A stretch of DNA of 64,000 nucleotides, taken from the NCBI GenBank assembly GCA_963738575.1, contig CAVTWY010000001.1:558001-622000 (forward strand). Reading direction: 5' to 3'. Each line of letters begins with the position of its first letter. Position 1 is the stretch's first letter. The notes under the pieces are model-generated. The model had not been told where the DNA came from. It searched no databases and worked only from the letters and a program-made list of their open reading frames with translations. Both the position numbers and the translations under genes were made by a program. This DNA comes from CAVTWY01 sp963738575. Lineage in GTDB: Bacteria; Pseudomonadota; Gammaproteobacteria; Burkholderiales; Burkholderiaceae_C. Positions 17,515 to 25,253 of this stretch are shown in pieces.

Positions 17515-18956
17515 GAGACTGTGCAATAACTGTATGAATAGGGCTCGGTGAAGTCCCCGACATCGGGATGGCGTCGTCAAGCGTTGAACGGTCATCGAAG
17601 CGATGAGGAGCCCCCGATGCCCCGCTACAAGCCCGTTGACCGAGGTGCGATGTTCGTACCGGTGGTGCTGGAGGACCAGATTCAGCCCGGCTCGTTTGAG
17701 TTTGCACTGGACAAGTTGGTGGACACCGAGCTGGATTGCTCGAAGCTGGACGCCAAGTTCAACAACGACGAGGTGGGCGCCAGCGCCTATGACCCCCGGG
17801 TGATGCTCAAAATCGTGTTGCTTGGCTACAGCCGAGGCTTGATCAGCAGCAGGAAGATTGAGCAGGCGTGTGAGACCAATATTGTGTTCATGGCCATCAG
17901 TGGCGACAGCAGGCCCAGCTACACGCACATTGCCAAGTTTGTGCGCGAGCTGGGCAGCGAGATGCAGGCCCTATTCACCCAGGTGCTGATGACGTGCGAC
18001 AGGTTGGGTTTGATTGGAAGGACCATGTTCGCCATCGACGGCGTCAAGTTGCCCAGCAACGCCAGCAAGGAGAGGAGTGGCACGCACGCGGAGCTGGCGC
18101 ACAGAGCGGATCGCTTGGACAAGGCTGCGGCCAAGATGGTCCAGATGCACCAAGCGCAAGATGAACACGGCACCTTCAACTTCGACGCGCAGCGCCAGAT
18201 GCGGATCGACGAGATCACCAAGGAAGCCCAAGCCACACGCGACTTTGTCGCCACAGGCCAGAAGCGGCTGAACAGGAAGGGCCAGGAGATCAAGACGAAC
18301 GTGACCGACCCGGAGAGCGCCAAGATGGCCACCAGCAAGGGCGTGATCCAGGGCTACGCCGCACAGGCCGCTGTGGACGCCGACCATCAGATCATCGTGG
18401 CGGCGGACATCACGGGCTCAGGCTCTGAGCAAAGCATGCTGATGCCGATGGTGCAGGCGACCACAGCTGTACGAGAAGACACCACGTTGATCACGGCCGA
18501 TGCGGGGTACTTCAGCGACGAGAACATCAAGGCGCTGCATGACCAGGGGATCCCCGCGCTGATTGCGGACAACGCGATGCGAGCCAGGGATGCGCGCATC
18601 GACAACGCGCACCACAAGGCCGAAGGCTGTACAGCCAACGCATCGCCACGGTGGAGCCGGTCTTCGCCAACATCCGGTACCACAAGGGGATGGACCGCTT
18701 CACGCTCAGAACGAAGCTGAAGGTGGGGATCCAGTGGCTGCTGTACTGCTTGGTGCACAACATCGAGAAGATGGCGTCAAAGACGGCGTATGCGCAATGA
18801 ACGCGAAGGTGCGTGCTTGACGCACCAGGGGCCTTCAGGCGAGACTTGAGCGCGAAAAGGCAGCCAAAACGCTGCCACCAAGCGAACCAAAACCAACGAA
18901 CAACAGCGAGGTGGGTGCGATGAGTCAGCTCAATAAACAGGTTTTTACACAATCTC
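17515..18956 (+). mobile_element. IS1182-family insertion sequence, degraded, in an attC core
   Basis: About 1.44 kb. The left end is GAGACTGTGCAATAACTGT (17515-17533). The right end, read on the minus strand from 18956, is GAGATTGTGTAAAAACCTGT, so the terminal inverted repeats are imperfect but clear. GTT flanks both sides (17512-17514 and 18957-18959). It carries one transposase gene that has lost an internal segment. A second, truncated and roughly 90% similar copy is at 19601-19806. Confidence 0.75.
17617..18800 (+). pseudogene. IS1182-family transposase, internally deleted and frameshifted
   Basis: The first 340 or so residues are intact from MPRYKPVDRGAMFVPVVLED, with the DUF772-like N-terminus, a first catalytic Asp in FAIDGVKLP and a second in ITADAGYFSDEN. 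After DNAHHKAE (about 18625) the frame is lost. The true C-terminus continues one frame over as LYSQRIATVEPVFANIRYHK and ends at the TGA 18798-18800. Family members have about 100 more residues (a Cys-rich segment) between these pieces, so the break is a deletion with a frameshift. Probably inactive. Ribosome site GAGGAG precedes the ATG. Confidence 0.8.
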
Positions 18957-19018
18957 GTTAAGCGTCCAAAACAAAAGCCTTCTCTATCGAAGTTTCCGAC
19001 CTCCGTACACTGCATGCT

Positions 19019-19300
19019 ATGGCCCAAGCATCCATCAGCCAGTTCAGGCACCTGATACGCTCTCTGAACTAAGTCGTTTCAACCCATGCAGCCGAAGAGC
19101 TTGAAGATGACAACCTCACAATCGTCGATCTCGAAAACATCATCCTCACGGGGCAAATCACCGAGCGCCAACGCGACGCGCAAACCCGCGAAGTCAAGTG
19201 CGTCGTTGCAGGCCTCGCGCTCGACGGTTCGCCTGCCGAAGTCGTCGTCAAGATCGGCTTCACTGGCAAGCTCTTCGTCATCACTGCCTATGTCTGCTGA
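19019..19300 (+). pseudogene. DUF4258 toxin-like gene with an in-frame TAA
   Basis: One frame of 94 codons, from ATG 19019 to TGA 19300. It encodes MAQASISQFRHLIRSLN, then a TAA at 19070-19072, then VVSTHAAEELEDDNLTIVDL... ending KLFVITAYVC. The part after the stop is a clear DUF4258 domain (HAAEEL, ILTGQITERQ, KIGFTGKLFVI). In homologues the interrupted position is usually Tyr (Y-VVSTHA), so TAC/TAT to TAA is the likely change. It overlaps the YgiT-type zinc-finger gene by 11 nt; such DUF4258/YgiT pairs are regarded as toxin-antitoxin modules. The toxin therefore looks inactivated while the antitoxin is intact. Confidence 0.72.
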
Positions 19301-19541
19301 GCCTCTTTGTGCGGTTTGCGGTAGTAAGGCAGTTCAGCTCAAGCACGTTACGCGCAGCTTTGGCAAAGGCGCCGCTCTTTTGGTAATAGAGGCGATTCCT
19401 ATGTGGTCGTGCTCGAACTGCGGGGAGTCGTATTTTTCTTCCCAAACCATGCATGAGCTTGAGCGAATCAAGACGCTTCGCAAAGCAGTGTCGGTCAAGC
19501 GTGCTGTGTCGGTGGCTGCGTATGAGGCAGTGGACGTCTAA
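19290..19541 (+). CDS. YgiT-type zinc-finger protein (MqsA-like antitoxin)
   Basis: An 83-residue protein with two CxxC knuckles (CAVCGS near the N-terminus, CSNCGESYF in the middle), the YgiT-type zinc finger of MqsA-like antitoxins. The C-terminus is basic. It overlaps the DUF4258 gene. Its stop codon lies inside the attC R'' box GTCTAAC (19536-19542), a typical cassette arrangement. The antitoxin role is inferred from family and pairing. Confidence 0.75.
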   Translation: MSAEPLCAVCGSKAVQLKHVTRSFGKGAALLVIEAIPMWSCSNCGESYFSSQTMHELERIKTLRKAVSVKRAVSVAAYEAVDV

Positions 19542-19600
19542 CAGGTCAATCGAGATGACAAACGCTGGAGTACCAGTGTTTGCATCTCATCGCCAACGTT
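19536..19600 (+). repeat. attC site, interrupted at its core by a second IS1182-family copy
   Basis: R'' is GTCTAAC (19536-19542). Arm CGAGATGACAAACGCTGG pairs with CCAGTGTTTGCATCTCA around an AGTA loop, with one unpaired base, as expected for attC. It ends CAACGTT at 19600; the next bases, GAGACTGTGC, are the left end of an IS1182-family element. The rest of the core (expected about GTTAGAC) is not found downstream and was probably lost in the deletion that truncated this IS copy. Confidence 0.8.
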
Positions 19601-19806
19601 GAGACTGTGCAATAACTGTATGAATTGGGCTCGGTGAAGTCCCCGACATCGGACGGCTTCGTCAAGCGCTGAACGGTGATCGAAGCGATGAGGAGCCCAA
19701 GATGCCCCGCTACAAGCCCGTTGATCCAGGAGCGATGTTTGTGCCGGTGGTGCTGGAGGACCAGATCCAGCCCGGCTCGTTCGAGTTTGCACTGGATAAG
19801 TTGGTG
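19601..19806 (+). mobile_element. Truncated IS1182-family element (left 206 bp)
   Basis: Similar to 17515-17720 but with many scattered differences, so it is a related element and not a recent duplicate. It includes the left terminus and the first codons of the transposase (MPRYKPVDPGAMFVPVVLED) from 19702. Similarity stops at about 19806, where the sequence passes into the right half of another attC site. It entered the attC core at the same point (after GTT) as the longer copy. Confidence 0.75.
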
Positions 19807-19809
19807 TGG

Positions 19810-19856
19810 CCCAAGCGCGTCCTGCCGCTGCGTGCCGGTTACGGCGAACGTTCGAC
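19810..19856 (+). repeat. Right half of an attC site (core GTTCGAC at 19850-19856)
   Basis: GCCGGTTACGGCGAACGTTCGAC resembles the right arm of the attC at 17429-17514 (GCCGGTTACGTCGGACGTT). The heptamer GTTCGAC is the exact complement of the R'' box GTCGAAC (20520-20526) of the following cassette's own attC. This marks 19851 as the start of that cassette. The left half is missing because of the IS truncation. Confidence 0.6.
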
Positions 19857-19907
19857 CGCACGAAAGAGGCTCTTGCGCGATATCCGTCTTTGACGTATAG
19901 CGCAACG

Positions 19908-20201
19908 GTGCCCACACTCATCGAAACCTCGACCTTTGTTGCCGAGGCTGACAAGTTGTGGGTCGAGGACGAGAGGTTGGAGTTCTTCGATTGGATAGCC
20001 AACAACCCTGACGCTGGAGACGTAGTTCCACGCAGTGGGGGTTGTCGAAAGGTTCGTTGGTCCCTCGCCGGATCAGGGAAGCGAGGCGGAGTGCGGGTTG
20101 TCTACTTCACGCGCCTTGCTGAGGGAGATATTTGGCTCCTATTGGCGTTCGCAAAGTCCGCGCAAGACAACATCCCTGGGCATTTGCTCAAAGCAGTATG
20201 A
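19908..20201 (+). CDS. RelE/HigB-type toxin, C-terminus shortened
   Basis: A 97-residue RelE/ParE-superfamily toxin starting at GTG 19908 (PTLIETSTFVAEADKLWVED). Diagnostic blocks are GGCRKVRWS, GVRVVYF and WLLLAFAKSAQDNIP. Proteins of this type cut ribosome-bound mRNA. It ends at a TGA (20199-20201), but the same frame continues EEIENG to a TAA at 20220-20222 that overlaps the antitoxin start. The ancestral protein was probably seven residues longer, including the position of the present stop. It lies in a cassette with the adjacent antitoxin gene. Confidence 0.78.
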   Translation: MPTLIETSTFVAEADKLWVEDERLEFFDWIANNPDAGDVVPRSGGCRKVRWSLAGSGKRGGVRVVYFTRLAEGDIWLLLAFAKSAQDNIPGHLLKAV

Positions 20202-20214
20202 GAGGAAATCGAAA

Positions 20215-20487
20215 ATGGCTAATCGACCAAAAAACTTAACTGGAGAAGAGTTGGGGCTCAGGCTGTTGCAGTCGGTTCGCGAGATGAAGGCTGGACTGGC
20301 GGCCCGTGTGACGAAGATTGAGCTCAATGAGGTTGTGGAGGCGCGCCAAAAGTCGGGGCTGTCGCAGACTGAGTTTGCTGATGCGCTTGGAATTTCAAAG
20401 CGTACTCTCCAAGAGTGGGAGCAAGGTCGCTGGTCTCCATCGAGGGCGGCACAAACGCTGATTCGCATTGCCAAAGCGCCATCCTGA
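20215..20487 (+). CDS. XRE-family antitoxin (HigA-like)
   Basis: A 90-residue helix-turn-helix protein; the DNA-binding segment is RQKSGLSQTEFADALGISKR (then TLQEWEQGRWSPSRAAQTLI). GAGGAAATCG upstream provides the ribosome site. It lies 13 nt after the toxin gene, in the toxin-first order typical of higBA. It is expected to neutralise the toxin and repress the pair's promoter. The gene ends 32 nt before the cassette's attC. Confidence 0.82.
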   Translation: MANRPKNLTGEELGLRLLQSVREMKAGLAARVTKIELNEVVEARQKSGLSQTEFADALGISKRTLQEWEQGRWSPSRAAQTLIRIAKAPS

Positions 20488-20519
20488 CGTGGTGAGAGAG
20501 GCGTTGGGGTGAGCGTTCG

Positions 20520-20577
20520 GTCGAACAAGTCATTCCAGCGGACGCGCTGCGCGCGCCACTGAATTCCGACGTGTGTG
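20520..20577 (+). repeat. attC site of the HigBA cassette
   Basis: R'' GTCGAAC (20520-20526). Left arm CATTCCAGCGGACGCGC and right arm GCGCGCCACTGAATTCC pair with internal mismatches; the site ends CCGACG at 20571. The continuing bases TGTGTGC do not fit TTRRRY, so the downstream junction is atypical and may be where the cassette cluster ends. Confidence 0.72.
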
Positions 20578-20772
20578 CCATGTATTCCTGGCATTCAGCT
20601 TGCCGGGGTCGGCGCCGACGATCAGGCACGCGTTTCTGCGTCAGTTAAGGCGCGACCTTCCTGTCTATTTCGAGAAGGCATTTCGCTGAGGGCGCGACGC
20701 TGCCGCTCAACCCTTCGTTCCAGCAGCCATGCCAATGGCGTAGAGTCGAGAGCCGCGTGGTTGGGGGAATTC

Positions 20773-21072
20773 ATGGGTAAATTGTCCTCGTGGGGCGGCA
20801 TACTTGCTGTACTCGTTGTCGCTGTCGTCACCGTCATTGCCGCAATGGATGGCGAGCTCTGTTTCGCAAGGTGCGAGCGTCCAGCGAACCACTTGATGGG
20901 TGCAAGGGCGTGGATGATGGCCGCAGGACCAGTCGTGCTACTTATCGCTCTTGTCATGAACGCTGTGGGTCGCGGTGGCCGCACGGTCAACGCAGGCAAG
21001 CGGTTTTTGGAAAGCAGCCTTCTTGCCCTAAGCGTCGGGCTCATGGTTTGGGCGCACATCGGGCCCGTATGA
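20773..21072 (+). CDS. Small membrane protein, unknown function
   Basis: A 99-residue protein with three hydrophobic helices (WGGILAVLVVAVVTVIAAM, AWMMAAGPVVLLIALVM, SLLALSVGLMVWAHIG). The loop between the first two holds a Cys pair (CFARC). The start at 20773 has GGGGGAA upstream. I do not recognise the family. Base usage is less GC-biased than the core genes, in line with an accessory origin. The bases between the attC (20577) and this gene hold nothing else that I can support. Confidence 0.55.
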   Translation: MGKLSSWGGILAVLVVAVVTVIAAMDGELCFARCERPANHLMGARAWMMAAGPVVLLIALVMNAVGRGGRTVNAGKRFLESSLLALSVGLMVWAHIGPV

Positions 21073-21227
21073 AGCCCTGCGAAGGTGATAGGCTTGATAC
21101 AGGACAGAGTTTTCATGCTGTCGGATAGAGAGCCAGGCTTCGTCGCAATGGCTGAAAGCAAAAACCAAGGCAACAAGCGCCACGGTTGAGGCGCGTATCA
21201 AGTCGCGCGCACGAGGGAATCAGTTTC

Positions 21228-21878
21228 ATGTCCAAACTTCGCGTGGAGAGCTTCACAATTTCACTGGATGGCTTTGGTGCCGGTCCAAACCAAACCCTTG
21301 ACAACCCTCTGGGCGTCGGTGGCACGTCACTTCATGCGTGGGCCCTGTCAACACGAACGTTTCAGAAAACACTTCTTGGAAGCGATAGTGGCGTAACAGG
21401 CGTTGACGATGACTATGCTGCGCGGGGTTTTCGAAACATGGGCGCTTGGATTCTTGGGCGAAACATGTTTGGGCCTGTTCGTGGCCCTTGGCCCGATGAG
21501 AGCTGGCGCGGCTGGTGGGGTGAGAACCCGGTCTATCACGTCCCTGTCTTCGTGCTTACCCACTTCGCCCGGCCACCGCTGGTGATGCAAGGCGGTACGA
21601 CTTTCTACTTCGTGACCGACGGCATCGATGTGGCGCTTGACCGGGCGCGAGAGGCAGCCGCTGGAAAGGATGTTCGGCTTGGCGGTGGTGTCAACGTCAT
21701 CCAGCAATACCTTCGTCGGCAACTGATTGACGAATTGCACATTGCCGTGGCGCCTGTGTTTCTTGGCGCTGGTGAACGGCTCTTCGAGGGTGTCAATCTT
21801 CCTGCTTTGGGCTATGCCTGCACCAAGCATGAAGCTTCGCCACTAGCCACGCATTTGATCCTATCGAAACAGACCTGA
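21228..21878 (+). CDS. Dihydrofolate reductase / RibD C-terminal family protein
   Basis: A 216-residue RibD_C/DHFR-fold protein: SKLRVESFTISLDGFGAGPN at the N-terminus, GAWILGRNMFGPVRGPWPDE, PVFVLTHFARPPLVMQGGTT, and GKDVRLGGGVNVIQQYLRRQ near the C-terminus. These are the NADPH-binding and fold markers of the group known as dihydrofolate reductase family proteins. The substrate is unknown and trimethoprim resistance cannot be claimed. The start (21228) follows GAGGGAA. Confidence 0.82.
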   Translation: MSKLRVESFTISLDGFGAGPNQTLDNPLGVGGTSLHAWALSTRTFQKTLLGSDSGVTGVDDDYAARGFRNMGAWILGRNMFGPVRGPWPDESWRGWWGENPVYHVPVFVLTHFARPPLVMQGGTTFYFVTDGIDVALDRAREAAAGKDVRLGGGVNVIQQYLRRQLIDELHIAVAPVFLGAGERLFEGVNLPALGYACTKHEASPLATHLILSKQT

Positions 21879-22085
21879 AAGTGGCACTGTGGGTGCTTTG
21901 AGCCCAACGGGGAATTTCGCGCTTGATCAATGCGTCAAAGGCTTGGGGATGCCCAGGGGAGGGTCGTTGTATTGTTTGGGGTATTGTTTGGGGTTGGTGA
22001 TGTCCGCGCATTACGATACGGTGAACGTCTTGGGGTTGGCGATTTGAACAAGACGCACTTTGGCCCTCGATCACAGGAGCAAACG

Positions 22086-22652
22086 ATGCTACGTGTCCTC
22101 ATCCTGGCACTTGTTGTCATTGCCACGGCCTTCCATGCCTCGGCGCAAGGCCCTGCCGACATCGAACTGTTGACGGCGCAACGAAAGGCACTTGACGCTG
22201 TCGCCCGGTACGATGGCCATTGGAAGGGCGAGGCCACGGTGTACAACCCGGACGGCACCAGGCTTCAGCTGATCCAAACAGAGCGAGTGGGTGCCATGCT
22301 TGATGGAACGATCCGCGTGATTGAAGGACGTGGGTACCTGCCGGATGGGGCAATCGTTTTCAACGCGCTTGCCGTTGTCTCGTACACGCCGCGCACCGGC
22401 AAGTACAACTTTCGCTCCTATGCTCAGGGCTATGCCGGCGACTATCCGCTTGATGTCGGACCCGAAGGCTTTACTTGGTCGATCAACATGGGCCCTGCCG
22501 TGATGCGCTACACCTCGACCGTGAAGGACGGGACCTGGGTCGAAGTGGGCGAGCGGATCGTACCGGGGCAGCCACCCGAGAAAACATTCGAGATGCGCCT
22601 GAAAAGAATCGGCGCTACGGAATGGCCCTCGTCGGGTGCCGTCGCGCGTTGA
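22086..22652 (+). CDS. Exported DUF1579-like protein
   Basis: A 188-residue protein with a Sec signal peptide (MLRVLILALVVIATAFHASA, cleavage near AQG). The mature part resembles lipocalin-like DUF1579 proteins (YDGHWKGEATVYNPDG, then SYTPRTGKYNFRSYAQG). No active-site residues stand out. The start at 22086 lies after an AGGAG ribosome site. The 207 bp upstream (21879-22085) include a short direct repeat of GTATTGTTTGGG and no gene. Confidence 0.6.
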   Translation: MLRVLILALVVIATAFHASAQGPADIELLTAQRKALDAVARYDGHWKGEATVYNPDGTRLQLIQTERVGAMLDGTIRVIEGRGYLPDGAIVFNALAVVSYTPRTGKYNFRSYAQGYAGDYPLDVGPEGFTWSINMGPAVMRYTSTVKDGTWVEVGERIVPGQPPEKTFEMRLKRIGATEWPSSGAVAR

Positions 22653-22724
22653 ATCGTGACATGCGCGTGACTTGATTCGGCCAATCTGCCACGCTTCAAT
22701 CTGATTGAGGCTCCTTCCATTGCC

Positions 22725-23234
22725 ATGCTGCCCATCGTCCCTGTTCAAGAAAAGTACGCTGCCAGCTACCGAGCCTGCCTGGATCGGGTGGCACGCGAGA
22801 AGAAGTACTTGGCGCAAATCGAGGCGCTTCCGCTCGAGAGAATTGAAGCCTTTGTGAAGGACAGCGCTTCGAACGACGCCATCCAATTCTTCGCGCTGGA
22901 CCAAGGTGCCGTAGTTGGTTGGGCCGACATCTTCCCCGCGTGGGCCCACGCGGTGTCGCATTGTGGTTCGCTCGGCATGGGCATTCATCCAAACTACCGA
23001 CGGCAAGGTTTGGGGGCTCGCCTGCTTGGTGCGAGCATCGACAAGGCTTGGGCGAAAGGGCTGACGCGCATCGAGCTTGAAGCGCGTGCAGACAACGTCG
23101 CAGCCATCGCGCTGTACGAGAAACTCGGATTCAGACACGAAGCGCTGAAGCGCAACGCCATGCGTTTTGACGGGACGTATTTTGATGCGGTGCAGATGTG
23201 CCTGCTTCGTGATGAACCGTCACATGGGTCTTGA
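22725..23234 (+). CDS. GNAT-family N-acetyltransferase
   Basis: A 169-residue GNAT protein. Motif A (acetyl-CoA pyrophosphate loop) is YRRQGLGARLL and motif B is NVAAIALYEKLGFRHE. The acceptor is unknown; the pattern (RIELEARADNVAAIALYEKL) is close to ribosomal-protein or amino-acid acetyltransferases. Part of the accessory gene run on the plus strand. Confidence 0.85.
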   Translation: MLPIVPVQEKYAASYRACLDRVAREKKYLAQIEALPLERIEAFVKDSASNDAIQFFALDQGAVVGWADIFPAWAHAVSHCGSLGMGIHPNYRRQGLGARLLGASIDKAWAKGLTRIELEARADNVAAIALYEKLGFRHEALKRNAMRFDGTYFDAVQMCLLRDEPSHGS

Positions 23235-23350
23235 GCGTTCAATAGTGCTCAAGGCAGCTAAAGGTGCCCTGCAGGAATCTGCGGCAGGGGCGCGCGCACG
23301 GTAGACAGCACGGGCACTCTTTTTTACCACCCACTGCGTTTGGAGGTTCT

Positions 23351-23737
23351 ATGAGGCGAGTCACCGGCATTGGCGGCATATTTTTCAAAGCCAAAGACGC
23401 ACCAGCGCTTCAGGCTTGGTACAAGCGACATCTTGGGATCGATGTTCAAAATTGGGGCGGCGCGGCCTTCACTTGGACCGATGGTGACGGCAAGCCAGTG
23501 GGCGGTTCGACCATTTGGTCCATCGGACCCGCCGAAGGCGAGCAGTTTGCGCCCAGTTCGGCAGCTTTTATGGTGAACTACCGGGTAGAAGACGTTCATG
23601 CTCTGGTCAAGCTGCTTAAGGCAGAGGGTTGCAATGTTCTCGACAAGGTCGACGAGTCCGAGTACGGAAAATTTGCTTGGGTTGTTGATCCTGAAGGAAA
23701 CAAGGTTGAGCTGTGGCAGCCGCCCGAGGGTCAATGA
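23351..23737 (+). CDS. VOC-family (glyoxalase-like) protein
   Basis: A 128-residue protein of the glyoxalase/bleomycin-resistance/dioxygenase superfamily: IGGIFFKAKDAPALQAWYKR at the start, and KFAWVVDPEGNKVELWQP at the end with the metal Glu. The start at 23351 follows GGAGG. Substrate and metal are unknown. Confidence 0.83.
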   Translation: MRRVTGIGGIFFKAKDAPALQAWYKRHLGIDVQNWGGAAFTWTDGDGKPVGGSTIWSIGPAEGEQFAPSSAAFMVNYRVEDVHALVKLLKAEGCNVLDKVDESEYGKFAWVVDPEGNKVELWQPPEGQ

Positions 23738-23779
23738 GCGGGGCGTGCTGCCAAGCACCTTTGCGCGTGAAGGCGTCAA

Positions 23780-24616
23780 TTGAAACAACTGCTAGCCCTG
23801 ATTCTCTTTTTGACATCAGCGATTGCAACGGCCACTGAATGCAAGCGTAGCCGCACGGTTCCAGCCAAAATCGTCGAGCCCAAGCCGGGGGTGCAGGCGG
23901 TGGTTTTCATGGCCATCGATCTGCGAGGCGGAACGTGCTGGCACACAAGCCCGACCGGCATTGTCAAGCGACACGCACCGTGGTCGACATTCAAGATTCC
24001 GCACTTCCTTATTGCACTTGAATCCCAGGCGGTGTCGTCGCCAGGCGAAGTGCATCGCTGGGACACCACCAACAGACCTGCGGCGCCCCACTGGCCCGAT
24101 GCATGGGCACAAGATCAAAGCCTTGAATCTGCGTTCACGCACTCAGCGGCTTGGCCTTTTCAAGAGATGGTTTCAAAGATTGGTCAATCCAACTACACAA
24201 AATGGCTTGGTCAATTCAAATACGGCAACGGCCATGTGCCCCTCGGCCGCGACGACTTTTGGCTCGGAGGGCCCTTGGCCATCTCGGTGAAAGAACAAGT
24301 GGCGTTTTTGTCTTGCTTGGCTGTTAACGGTTGCGGCGCATCGTCAGCGTCTGTTCGTGCGCTCGAAGCGGTTGCGCTGCAGGGCGACAGTGGTGGCCAC
24401 CGCCTGTACGCCAAGACAGGGTCGGGCCCGATCAAGCCAGGCGACTTTTCCGGGCGTTTTGAGGGCTGGTATGTAGGCTATTTGCGTAACGCACAGGGCG
24501 CGCCGACGGCGGCCTTTGCAACCTATGTCGTCAGCGACACGTACTCGTTGCTGCGCACTTACCGCGCGAGCGTGAGCCATCACGTGCTTTCGGAGCTAGG
24601 CTTATGGCAGCGGTAG
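23780..24616 (+). CDS. Class D beta-lactamase-like protein (OXA family)
   Basis: A 278-residue exported protein (signal peptide MKQLLALILFLTSAIATATE) with class D motifs in order: STFK at 69-72 (nucleophile Ser69, carboxylation-type Lys72), SAA at 122-124 in place of the usual SxV, YGN at 148-150, Trp161, and KTGSG at 212-216. The start is TTG at 23780; no ATG fits. The hydrolase role against beta-lactams is likely by family, but the Val-to-Ala change in the second motif could alter deacylation or substrate range. The closest known variant cannot be named from sequence alone. Confidence 0.8.
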   Translation: MKQLLALILFLTSAIATATECKRSRTVPAKIVEPKPGVQAVVFMAIDLRGGTCWHTSPTGIVKRHAPWSTFKIPHFLIALESQAVSSPGEVHRWDTTNRPAAPHWPDAWAQDQSLESAFTHSAAWPFQEMVSKIGQSNYTKWLGQFKYGNGHVPLGRDDFWLGGPLAISVKEQVAFLSCLAVNGCGASSASVRALEAVALQGDSGGHRLYAKTGSGPIKPGDFSGRFEGWYVGYLRNAQGAPTAAFATYVVSDTYSLLRTYRASVSHHVLSELGLWQR

Positions 24617-24718
24617 TCAAGCGCATATTCATGTGTTTGTGGATGAGATGACCCGCGAACAAGCCTTGGTCGTGCGGCGTGCGCCAAGCGTGCGTGCTAA
24701 AAATCGTGAAAGGTATCC

Positions 24719-25150
24719 GTGACAGTTTCTTGGTCTGAATCCATCCTATCGACGGACTGGCAAGCGCTTGAGGCTTTGTACCGTGCAGCGCCGCTGGGCA
24801 ACAAGAACGCCAAAGATCTGCAAACCGTTTTTACGAACAGCCGCTACCGGGTTTTTGCACATGACAACGGTGTGCTGGTGGCTGCTGGTCGCGCGTTGGC
24901 TGACGGTGCCGACGCCGCCTACATCTGCGACGTCGCGGTGTTGCCGAGCCACCAAAGCACCGGCATTGGCAAAGAAGCCGTCAACCGGCTGGTGGCCCTG
25001 TGCAGTGGGCACAAAAAGATCATCCTTTACTCGGTGCCTGGCAAAGAGGGCTTCTATCGCAAACTCGGTTTTTTGCGCATGCTCACTGCCATGGCCATTT
25101 TCGAGAACCCGGGCAAAGCAGTGGAGCGCGGGCATTTGAGCGAAACCTAG
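24719..25150 (+). CDS. GNAT-family N-acetyltransferase
   Basis: A 143-residue GNAT protein starting at GTG 24719 with GAAAGG upstream. Motif A is QSTGIGKEAVNRL and motif B is VPGKEGFYRKLGFLRM; the domain is of the compact GNAT type. The acceptor is unknown. It closes the accessory run; the 102 bp before it hold nothing I can support. Confidence 0.8.
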   Translation: MTVSWSESILSTDWQALEALYRAAPLGNKNAKDLQTVFTNSRYRVFAHDNGVLVAAGRALADGADAAYICDVAVLPSHQSTGIGKEAVNRLVALCSGHKKIILYSVPGKEGFYRKLGFLRMLTAMAIFENPGKAVERGHLSET

Positions 25151-25253
25151 CCCTCTTTGACGGCGCAGCGGAGGTTTGTGTCCACTTGATCCTGTTCAAA
25201 ATTGCGCGCTGACGTCGTGGCTTAGAGTTAGTGTCCCGCCCTTAGGAGCTTGC

